A DNA stretch of 7,601 nt from Acidobacteriaceae bacterium (lineage in GTDB: Bacteria > Acidobacteriota > Terriglobia > Terriglobales > Acidobacteriaceae). Positions 1 through 5,494 of this stretch are shown here, in pieces; position 1 is the stretch's first letter, and the number at the start of each line of letters is the position of its first letter. Under the pieces are notes generated by a model. That model worked only from the letters and a program-made list of their open reading frames with translations. It did not search any database and had not been told where the DNA came from. The stretch spans positions 1 through 7,601 of the forward strand of contig JASHVU010000401.1 in assembly GCA_030044455.1 (NCBI GenBank), in the 5' to 3' direction. The position numbers and the translations under genes are program-made.

Positions 1-433
1 CATCCGCATCAGGGCCGCGTTGTCCGTGGAACTGGCTCGGATCGGGCAGGTGCAACACGCTGGCCTGCTTGGATTCCGGCGAATAGGTGATGGCAGTGTG
101 ACTCACGGGGTCGAATACACGCACCATTGCGCGTTTGGGCCCCTCACCATTGGTTGAAGAAGGCACTCTTTCGCTGTAAAGCCGCCCCTCCGAGTCGCGC
201 GCTTCTTTGATGGTTTCGGTATGAGTGATCACGGTGCCGTCGGTCAGTGTCTGGGTATGCGTAATCGTCCTGGTTGCGCTGAATGGAGCGCCCGTGGTTA
301 CCTGGCCGTGGAACTCGCCGAACCCTTCGCCGTGTCCGAACCCTCCGCCAAATCCCCGCTGCGCATTTACCGCCGGTGCTGCCGCAATCAGGCACAAACC
401 GGCTACCGCACACAAAACTCCGCGCTTGTTCAC
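1..433 (-). CDS. Secreted protein of unknown function, C-terminus beyond window
   Basis: This frame opens with GTG at 433-431, preceded by a strong Shine-Dalgarno (GGGAGG, minus strand 445-440) six bases away, and stays open for 144 codons to the window edge. The N-terminus is a textbook Sec signal peptide: MNKRG, a hydrophobic core (residues 6-19), then an AVNA-Q cleavage site at residues 24/25. A Gly/Phe/His-rich stretch follows (26-43). The mature part contains TGAPFSA (48-53), TLTDGTVIT (62-70), RDSEGRLYSER (79-89) and VFDPVSHT (106-113). From memory, the pattern 'LxDG...RDSEGR...DP' recurs in small exported proteins of Acidobacteria that have no assigned function. It probably acts in the periplasm or outside the cell. 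It is divergent from rpsP and shows no functional link to it. The start and frame are well supported; the function is unknown. Confidence 0.85.
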   Translation of the reverse strand, partial: MNKRGVLCAVAGLCLIAAAPAVNAQRGFGGGFGHGEGFGEFHGQVTTGAPFSATRTITHTQTLTDGTVITHTETIKEARDSEGRLYSERVPSSTNGEGPKRAMVRVFDPVSHTAITYSPESKQASVLHLPDPSQFHGQRGPDAD

Positions 434-793
434 TGTTGACCTCCCTATGGGCCCGCTCCGGGCACAGGACCGATTCACGTGCTTTGCCCAAATTGACGGC
501 ATCCGCTCGCCCGGGGAGTACACACGAAACACAGATTCTGAGGAAAAGTTGCGGACGGCGGGAAAAAATCAGGCAAGCTGAGCCGGGCAGGACACCTAAG
601 TCGGAGATTTCGTTGCCGAAAGAATAAGTCCACACTTTGTTCCGCCCTTGCCTCAACCCCCCGTTTTCGGCGATACTTAGATGTTGCGTCTTGCGCGGCC
701 AGGGACTTCTGTGGGCCTCGCGCACTGGCTGCGCCCGCTGGCGACGGCCCTTGAAAAAGACCCCAACATACAGTTTGAAAGGAACCATACTCC
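434..793. other. Divergent intergenic region and rpsP leader
   Basis: This 360-base stretch lies between two divergent genes, and I find no credible gene in it. It should hold promoters for both sides. On the plus strand, TTGCCT (648-653) and GATACT (672-677), 18 bases apart, are a weak candidate for the rpsP promoter, with four of six matches in each box. They would give a leader of roughly 110 bases. That leader can form a bulged hairpin: GCGCGGCC at 693-700 pairs with GGCC at 714-717 and GCGC at 720-723, with a two-base bulge (TC, 718-719) and a 13-base loop. No convincing promoter was seen for the minus-strand gene. Confidence 0.4.
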
Positions 794-1084
794 GTGGTCA
801 TGATTCGCCTGGCGCGCGTTGGCGCCAAAAAGCAGCCCTATTATCGCATCGTGGTGATTGAGAAAGACCGCGCCCGCAACGGCCGTTCGATTGAAGTGAT
901 TGGCACTTACAATCCCCGCACCAGCCCGGCCAGCATTGAGCTCAAACACGAGCGCGTCGCCTACTGGCGCAGCGTTGGAGCCCAGCTCTCGCCTACGGTT
1001 GCAAAAATCGTGGCCAAGGCCCCAGTTGCGACGCCCGCTCCGGAGCCGGCTCCTACCCCGGCTGCCGACACCGCCGCGGCCTGA
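794..1084 (+). CDS. rpsP: 30S ribosomal protein S16
   Basis: Ribosomal protein S16 is a primary assembly protein of the 30S subunit that binds 16S rRNA. The 96-residue product carries the S16 signature from the N-terminus: MIRLARVGAKKQPYYRIVV (residues 3-21), RARNGRSIEVIGTYNPR (26-42) and the ERVAYW segment (53-58). The core ends near residue 75. It is followed by an Ala/Pro-rich tail of about 20 residues (PAPEPAPTPAADTAAA at the end), a type of low-complexity extension common in this protein. I keep the GTG start at 794 because AAGGA (779-783) lies ten bases upstream. An ATG two codons in (800) is the alternative, but its spacing would be 16 bases. It is first in a cluster with khpA and rimM, an order conserved in many bacteria. 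Confidence 0.97.
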   Translation: MVMIRLARVGAKKQPYYRIVVIEKDRARNGRSIEVIGTYNPRTSPASIELKHERVAYWRSVGAQLSPTVAKIVAKAPVATPAPEPAPTPAADTAAA

Positions 1085-1269
1085 TTCTTCTAACGAATCC
1101 AACTTTTCCTGCTCCCTGGGACGCGCCTCCGAGAACCCTCGCGCGTACAATTTGTGACGGCGGTTACTGCTGCAAATCCAAATTGCTCACGCAGTTCGCA
1201 TCGGGCTTATACTAGGTGCTCATGAGCCGGTCGAGCTTTTTGGCAATATAAAAGGTCAGGGGCAAGAGC
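1085..1269 (+). promoter_or_regulatory. rpsP-khpA spacer with candidate promoter
   Basis: The 185-base gap is long for genes usually cotranscribed. It contains TTGCTC (1183-1188) and TATACT (1208-1213), separated by 19 bases. The -10 box matches at five of six positions, the -35 box at four of six, and the spacer is longer than the ideal 17. If active, it would start a transcript about 50 bases before khpA. A perfect 10-base palindrome, GCTCATGAGC (1218-1227), lies just downstream of the -10 box. No rpsP terminator with a good stem and T tract was found, so read-through from rpsP is also likely. Confidence 0.3.
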
Positions 1270-1539
1270 ATGACCCAGGTCAATATGGTTGAGGTTGAAG
1301 AGTTGGTCCGCGAAATTGCGCGGGCCCTTGTGGATGAGCCCGCAGCCGTTGAAGTTGAGTCGGTGGACCGGGATGAGAACACCGTTCTCAGGCTCCGCGT
1401 GGCGCCCCAGGATGTAGGCAAAGTAATCGGCAAACAGGGCCGCACCGCCCGCTCAGTCCGAACCATCCTCGGAGCGGTCAGCATGAAGCTCCATCATCGC
1501 TACACGCTCGATATCCTCGAAGAGGACGAAGAGGAGTAG
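1270..1539 (+). CDS. khpA: KH-domain RNA-binding protein KhpA
   Basis: KhpA (YlqC/UPF0109 family) is a small single-KH-domain RNA-binding protein. In Gram-positive bacteria it partners with KhpB and affects cell elongation and small-RNA biology; its role in this lineage is not established. The 89-residue product is of typical family length. Residues 7-22 form the first helix (VEVEELVREIARALVD). VLRLRVAPQDVGKVIGKQGRT (residues 39-59) includes the GKQG form of the nucleic-acid-binding GxxG loop at 54-57. A helix follows (ARSVRTILGAVSMKL), then a final strand and an acidic tail (EEDEEE). ATG 1270 has AGGGG seven bases upstream (1258-1262). An internal ATG at residue 6 is possible but has no better site. 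The position between rpsP and rimM is the usual one for this gene. Confidence 0.95.
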   Translation: MTQVNMVEVEELVREIARALVDEPAAVEVESVDRDENTVLRLRVAPQDVGKVIGKQGRTARSVRTILGAVSMKLHHRYTLDILEEDEEE

Positions 1540-1596
1540 CATGGTTGGCGGCTCGCGTCTCATTCTGCATTTTTGGGAGCCGATTTCGGGGACGCG

Positions 1597-2280
1597 ATGA
1601 CCGTGGACCCGACGAATGTGTCTGACCAGCCCCGCCCGTGGGCCGTGCTCGCGTTTATTCGCCGCCCTCAGGGCCGCGCAGGCGAGGTCTTCGCCTCTCT
1701 CCTCACCGACTTCCCTGAAAAGTTCGCCGAGCGCCGCCGTCTGTGGCTGGTGCACGAAGATACGGGTGCCCCAGGTCCGGGGTCCCCGCGGACAGGTCCT
1801 CGTCCGTGGGGTGGCGATCCTTCGCATTTGGAGACCTGGGAGACCAGTTTGCCTGACCTTAAACCCCCGTTAAAACTTCCCCTCGAAGTCCATCTCACCA
1901 ACCACTGGCTTCACAAAGGCGGCATCGTTCTCCACTTCGAGGGCGTCGACTCGATCTCCGTTGCCGAGTCGCTCAAGGGGCTCTACGCCGCCATTCCCGG
2001 CACCGAGCGTGCGCAGCTGGCCGCGGACGAGGCCTACATTAGCGACCTGGTGGGCTGCCTGCTCGTGGATGTTGCCCAGGCCGTGGCGCGAGTCATTGGA
2101 CCCATCGAAGACGTGGACCGCTCTGCCGGGCCGGTAGCGATGCTGATTGTGTGCGGGACCCATGGGGAAATCCTCGTCCCCTTCGCAAGTGACTACCTGC
2201 GCCGCATCGATCTCAAAAGCCGCCGCGTGGAGATGGCGCTGCCCGAGGGCCTCGTCGATCTGAATGCCCCTGAGAGCTGA
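1597..2280 (+). CDS. rimM: Ribosome maturation factor RimM, enlarged
   Basis: RimM binds S19 in the 30S head and helps 16S rRNA maturation. The N-terminal barrel is recognised by WAVLAFIRRPQGRAGEVFA (about 15-33) and LTDFPEKFAERRRLWL (36-51), and the second half by LHFEGVDSISVAESLKG (112-128). The PRC-barrel domain starts at DEAYISDLVGC (144-154) and ends with EILVPF (191-196) and LPEGLVDLN (215-223). The product is 227 residues, longer than the common 165-185. The excess is mainly a Gly/Pro-rich insert at roughly residues 54-95, between two strands of the N-terminal domain, and a short N-terminal extension. I chose ATG 1597 with GGGGA at 1588-1592, although the four-base spacing is short. 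TTG 1573 and GTG 1603 are alternatives. The gap of 57 bases from khpA suggests cotranscription. Confidence 0.93.
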   Translation: MTVDPTNVSDQPRPWAVLAFIRRPQGRAGEVFASLLTDFPEKFAERRRLWLVHEDTGAPGPGSPRTGPRPWGGDPSHLETWETSLPDLKPPLKLPLEVHLTNHWLHKGGIVLHFEGVDSISVAESLKGLYAAIPGTERAQLAADEAYISDLVGCLLVDVAQAVARVIGPIEDVDRSAGPVAMLIVCGTHGEILVPFASDYLRRIDLKSRRVEMALPEGLVDLNAPES

Positions 2281-2345
2281 TTTCGGAACTCTGATTTCGA
2301 GCGCCCCTGCCCTCGCGCGCGTCTATCGACAAAAGTCACCGCCGA

Positions 2346-2389
2346 GGCGGCCGATATATTCTTGAATGCAAAGCGCCGCCGTTTTTTTT
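2346..2389 (+). terminator. Probable Rho-independent terminator after rimM
   Basis: GGCGGC (2346-2351) can pair with GCCGCC (2375-2380), and one base later comes a run of eight T (2382-2389). The loop is long (23 bases) and AT-rich, but a GC stem followed by a T tract 65 bases after the rimM stop is the expected form. It implies that the ribosomal cluster ends here. The palindrome CCCCGCGGGG follows directly (2391-2400). Confidence 0.55.
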
Positions 2390-2450
2390 CCCCCGCGGGG
2401 CGCGCCGAGAGGAAACAACCTCTGATCTTTCGAGGAGCGAGCAGGCATAC

Positions 2451-3161
2451 ATGAAAGTAATCCCTCCCGCCGCAATCTTCCCGGCAGTGCTCGCTGCTGT
2501 GCTCTTGCCCGCCCTCGCCGGCTGTGGCGACTTCTGGCAGAACCCCGGCGGTACTTCGACAGGCACCACCCCAAGCACGACAACACTTTCCACCTCAAGC
2601 TCAAGCATCACCGCGGGAGGCACCGTCACACTTTCAGCCACGGTTTCGCCCAGCGCTGCCACCGGATCCGTTACCTTCTTGAACAACGGCACTTCCATCG
2701 GCACCGGAACTCTCTCCGCAGGCACCGCGAGTTATGTGGCCACATTTTCTTCTGCCGGAACTGAGACTCTCACTGCTGAATACAGCGGCGACAGCACCTA
2801 CGCGTCCAGCACCTCGAGCGCGGTTTCGGTCACGGTGACCGCGGCCGCCTCCGGCGCGTCGGTCCCGGCTTTCTTGAGTTCTGTCGTTGCGGCTCGCCAA
2901 ACCAATCTCGTGCTCGATCCTGCAAATCAATGGAGCGTTTCCGCGGACTCGCACCTGCACAATGTTGCAGGTATTGTGATCAGCAACGGAACAGTCGAGA
3001 ACATCGACGGCGACGGGCATTGCGTTTATTACTCGGGCAACGCTTACTTCGCCGCCGGCCCGCAAACATCTTCCGGCGCGTCCGATGCGAACGGCGTGTA
3101 TGAGCTTTCCGGCGGAGGTTATCTGGCTCCAGAGGGCACTGCGCACCTGGACTGCGAGTGA
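2451..3161 (+). CDS. Lipoprotein with Ig-like repeat domain and unassigned C-terminal domain
   Basis: The 236-residue product starts with a lipoprotein signal: hydrophobic residues 8-22 and the lipobox LAGC with the lipidation Cys at 25, so it should be membrane-anchored and exported. A Gly/Thr/Ser linker leads to a domain at about 43-130 with the hallmarks of the bacterial Ig-like 3 group (Big_3_5 type): ITAGGTVTLSATVSPS, then ATGSVTFLNNGTSIGTGTL, then AEYSGDSTYASS. Such domains usually occur in tandem in large surface proteins; here there is only one. Residues 136-236 form a separate part with NLVLDPANQWSV, GIVISNGTVENIDGDGHCVYY and GVYELSGGGYLAPEG, plus two Cys (191, 235) that could form a disulfide; I cannot assign it. 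GAGGAG at 2432-2437 is 13 bases upstream and AGG at 2443-2445 is five. The gene stands alone after a terminator and converges with the next. Confidence 0.82.
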   Translation: MKVIPPAAIFPAVLAAVLLPALAGCGDFWQNPGGTSTGTTPSTTTLSTSSSSITAGGTVTLSATVSPSAATGSVTFLNNGTSIGTGTLSAGTASYVATFSSAGTETLTAEYSGDSTYASSTSSAVSVTVTAAASGASVPAFLSSVVAARQTNLVLDPANQWSVSADSHLHNVAGIVISNGTVENIDGDGHCVYYSGNAYFAAGPQTSSGASDANGVYELSGGGYLAPEGTAHLDCE

Positions 3162-3179
3162 ACGGCAAAACGAAGCCGA

Positions 3180-3596
3180 TCAATGCGCTGTCAGTTTCCC
3201 GGCGTCTTTCGTCGCAGCGGTCTTCAGAGTTTCGAATGACTCACTTGCAGCTTCTTTGAAGATATCGTGTCTAAATTTCCTGTTGATTGCCGGTTCGCTT
3301 ACGCTGTCATAAGCGCCAACGTAATCTCTTTCCGCCGGGGAAGGGGTGCAGCCGCCGATGTTTTGGTAGTCTACGCCGTACCTTTGGTGCAACAGCGAAA
3401 TGTATTTGTCCATCCCTAACGGAGGCAGCCCCCATCCCAACTGCCGGTAGCGGCCATGGGCAAGGTCGATGTGTGCGTCCAGCCGTCCTCGCATTGCTGG
3501 TATCGGCCAGTAGCCGGTATCGGTCCATAAGAGAAAGAGGAAAATGCTCGCCAGGGCAATGGCGAATCCGACCACAACCTTGAAGACGTTTTTCAC
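3180..3596 (-). CDS. Small membrane-anchored protein of unknown function
   Basis: This is the last gene of the minus-strand operon. The start is GTG 3596-3594, with AGGAG (3608-3604) seven bases upstream, a strong ribosome site. The 138-residue product has a short basic N-terminus (MKNVFK), one hydrophobic segment (residues 7-24), then a mostly soluble part that should lie outside the cytoplasm. Visible blocks are RGRLDAHIDLAHGRYRQLGWG (36-56), HQRYGVDYQNIGGC (70-83) and ERDYVGAYDSVSEPAINRKF (89-108), with a single Cys at 83. The dense pattern of charged and aromatic residues looks like a real folded domain, but I do not recognise the family. It lies 63 bases after the GDYXXLXY gene in the same orientation, so cotranscription is likely. 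Its stop is 18 bases from that of the lipoprotein gene. Confidence 0.8.
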   Translation of the reverse strand: MKNVFKVVVGFAIALASIFLFLLWTDTGYWPIPAMRGRLDAHIDLAHGRYRQLGWGLPPLGMDKYISLLHQRYGVDYQNIGGCTPSPAERDYVGAYDSVSEPAINRKFRHDIFKEAASESFETLKTAATKDAGKLTAH

Positions 3597-3659
3597 TCAC
3601 TCGCTCCTTCACTGACCACGAATCCCAAACCACCGGCCATGATCCACGATCCGCGACCC

Positions 3660-4253
3660 TCACTCATCCCCCAGCGGCTTCCACACCCCGTTGTCCTTCA
3701 CCGCCAGTTGAATCGGCCTTGGGGGCCCCTTCGGCGGAAGCGTCACTTCGATCCACAGCTCCTGCCCGTGTTTCAGCGCCAGCGGATCGGGCGCATGTTC
3801 GGCAAGGAAGAAATCGGTCGCCTCCCTCAGGTGCATCTTGTCGCAGGGCGTGTTGCCGTCGGCCCAAACCTCCTGCCCTTCGGATTGCGCATCGCCGCCC
3901 TCCAGGCGCACGGCAACCAGGCGATTGCTTTCAACCTTCAGCTTCGCGTTAAAACTTACCGGCTCCCCACGCACCACGTACGGCCCCGGCTTGACCGCGC
4001 CGGTGACGTCACGCGGAAACTCGGCATGCGCAGCCGAAGGCAGCGTGCTCCCGCAACCATCCACCTCGAGCTGCGTGCTCAGGTAACGCCCGCGCATCGG
4101 CATCTCGGGATCGAAGGCAACCGCCCGCGCCCACACTCGCGGGCAGGTCTCACGCTCATACAGGTATTTCCCCGCGATCGACAGCACCAGCGCCAGCTGA
4201 ATCCCCAGCAATGCAATCGCCGCGACGCTCATCTCGACCCGCCCGATCTTCAT
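3660..4253 (-). CDS. GDYXXLXY-type membrane-anchored protein
   Basis: The start is ATG 4253-4251, overlapping the stop of the upstream DUF2157 gene as ATGA. AGGGG (4265-4261) lies seven bases upstream, so translation is probably coupled. The 197-residue product has an N-terminal membrane helix (about 9-28) and an extracytoplasmic domain. MPMRGRYLSTQLEVDG (51-66) is at the place of the family signature and reads GRY where the family name gives GDY. LPPKGPPRPIQLAV (172-185) near the C-terminus is a second block I associate with this family. Cys are at 37, 67 and 137. GDYXXLXY proteins (PF14345) are commonly encoded next to DUF2157 or DUF4401 membrane proteins, as here, but the function is not known. 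An in-frame upstream ATG at 4433 was rejected because it would extend through the DUF2157 coding region. Confidence 0.88.
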   Translation of the reverse strand: MKIGRVEMSVAAIALLGIQLALVLSIAGKYLYERETCPRVWARAVAFDPEMPMRGRYLSTQLEVDGCGSTLPSAAHAEFPRDVTGAVKPGPYVVRGEPVSFNAKLKVESNRLVAVRLEGGDAQSEGQEVWADGNTPCDKMHLREATDFFLAEHAPDPLALKHGQELWIEVTLPPKGPPRPIQLAVKDNGVWKPLGDE

Positions 4254-5494
4254 TGCGAATCCCCTCGGTCCTTCGTCCCTGAGTCCCTCGGTCCCCTGTC
4301 TTTTCCCATTCCCGCCACAATCCGTCTCCGCAGTTTCTCGAGTGCCCATCCCCCGGCAAGAAAAAGCACGCCCAGCCCGATCAAGCCCAGCGAGCGGCCC
4401 AGCTTGTCGAGAATGTCGCTGGAGTAGAACCACGCCACAGTGATGGCGAAGCCCGCAATGCCGAAATTGACCAGCAGCCGCGAGCTAAGCCGTACTCCCC
4501 ACCAGCACAAGAAGACCGCAAACCCCGCCACCAGCGCATATGCCGCGAGGTTCGGAAGCGCGTAGTGGTATGTGCTCGTGTGGCCGTTCCCGTACTGATA
4601 AGTGTTGCTCCTGAGCTGGTAGCACCACGGCAGCGCAATCGTAAATGCAACCGCCACCGCAATAGGAACGAGCCCCTTGTGCCCGTGGAACGCGGCTACT
4701 GCCAGCGGCACTGCGGCAATCATTACCCAGGCCCACACACGCACGCTGAACGGCAAAAACGTCTGGTTCGAGCTCCACGAGGTCCAATTGTTGAGCATGA
4801 GAATGATGCCCGTGATGGATGCCACCACCGACACTGCAAAAAGAATGCCCTGTACAACTCTGCGCTTTGAGCCCACAAAAAACGTGAGATAAAGCACTGC
4901 CCACGCAAACAGCATGCGCCCGGCGTAAGCTGTTACGCCAATGTGCATGTCAGCGTGGTACCCGAACTCCGAGAGCATCCACGAAGGTACGAGCAGCAGC
5001 GCCAAGGTTTGTTGCGCCTGGTCGCGCAGCAGCGCCCACCCGGCCAGCGCCGCCAACGCCCACAGCAGCACTGCGGCCGGCCAATGCTCATTCATGTTGA
5101 AGATCTGCCCGGTGAGCGCAATCGCGGCGCCGGTCGCGATTGTCCCCACGGCGTGCAGCGTCGTTCCTAGTCCATAGTATTTGTCGCGCACCAGTCCGCC
5201 GGCCACGTGAAAGACCGTAACCATGGCCAGCACCAGCGCGAATCGCCCTCCGCGGCCCATCTCGTTCCAATGCGCCGAGACAAACAGCACCACGCCCAGG
5301 GCGAGCAGAATCGCGCCCAAAATGAGCGCCGTCACGCCCTGCCAGCTAATGCGCGCAATGTTGGATTTCTGCTCTGCGTTTACCTCTTGCGGAGTTGCCC
5401 GTTCCAGTTCGAAGGCACGAATTCGGGATGCGGCTGAAGTATCTAAAACGCCCGCCGATTGCCAGCGACTCAAAAGCGATTCAAGATCGTCCAT
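4250..5494 (-). CDS. DUF2157 polytopic membrane protein
   Basis: The 414-residue product begins with a soluble segment (MDDLESLLSRWQSAGVLD, then about 30 polar residues) typical of DUF2157 (PF09925). About twelve hydrophobic segments follow, roughly at 51-73, 83-101, 110-132, 138-156, 162-176, 189-208, 212-234, 247-269, 273-292, 311-334, 339-358 and 367-386. The loop at 293-312 (LRSNTYQYGNGHTSTYHY) is rich in Tyr, Thr and Asn. The extreme C-terminus (394-414) is a short charged tail encoded by a GGGAC-type repeat. The start ATG 5494 has AGG ten bases upstream. It overlaps the GDYXXLXY gene by four bases, a pairing known for this family. The function is unknown; it is an inner-membrane protein that probably forms a complex with its partner. 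Confidence 0.92.
   Translation of the reverse strand: MDDLESLLSRWQSAGVLDTSAASRIRAFELERATPQEVNAEQKSNIARISWQGVTALILGAILLALGVVLFVSAHWNEMGRGGRFALVLAMVTVFHVAGGLVRDKYYGLGTTLHAVGTIATGAAIALTGQIFNMNEHWPAAVLLWALAALAGWALLRDQAQQTLALLLVPSWMLSEFGYHADMHIGVTAYAGRMLFAWAVLYLTFFVGSKRRVVQGILFAVSVVASITGIILMLNNWTSWSSNQTFLPFSVRVWAWVMIAAVPLAVAAFHGHKGLVPIAVAVAFTIALPWCYQLRSNTYQYGNGHTSTYHYALPNLAAYALVAGFAVFLCWWGVRLSSRLLVNFGIAGFAITVAWFYSSDILDKLGRSLGLIGLGVLFLAGGWALEKLRRRIVAGMGKDRGPRDSGTKDRGDSQ
4261..4300 (-). repeat. Short GGGAC-type degenerate tandem repeat at gene junction
   Basis: Read on the minus strand, these 40 bases consist of units close to GGGACNNA: GGGGACCGA, GGGACTCA, GGGACGAA, GGACCGA, then GGGGATTC. They encode the charged C-terminal tail of the DUF2157 protein (KDRGPRDSGTKDRGD). 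Several units resemble Shine-Dalgarno sequences; the last supplies the ribosome site for the overlapping downstream start. Confidence 0.6.

Noticed and set aside
144..788. Open minus-strand frame of 214 codons across the rpsP leader and the left-edge gene
   Set aside because: Its translation is Arg-rich with no recognisable pattern. It overlaps, in another frame, the secreted protein that has a signal peptide and a strong ribosome site.
677..1150. Minus-strand frame of 157 codons antisense to rpsP
   Set aside because: It lies fully opposite rpsP and its leader, and its product has no recognisable features.
1218..1241. GCTC...GAGC followed by TTTTT as an attenuator before khpA
   Set aside because: The stem is only four base pairs with an 11-base loop; it is too weak to call.
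1573..1596. TTG 1573 as the rimM start
   Set aside because: It has no ribosome site upstream, whereas ATG 1597 is preceded by GGGGA; the extra eight residues are not part of the RimM fold.
2355..2360. TATATT as a -10 box for the lipoprotein gene
   Set aside because: TCGACA at 2326-2331 is the only -35-like sequence, 23 bases away, too far; the box also falls within the terminator loop.
3163..3178. Small stem CGGC-N8-GCCG between convergent stops as a bidirectional terminator
   Set aside because: Only four base pairs and no T tract on either strand, so it is not supported as a terminator.
3639..4427. Plus-strand frame of 262 codons antisense to the GDYXXLXY gene
   Set aside because: Composition is Arg/Pro/His-rich with no domain pattern; it is a codon-bias shadow of the minus-strand gene.
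4254..4433. ATG 4433 as the start of the GDYXXLXY gene
   Set aside because: It would overlap DUF2157 by 184 bases and add 60 Arg/Gly-rich residues before the natural membrane helix; the ATGA start has a ribosome site.
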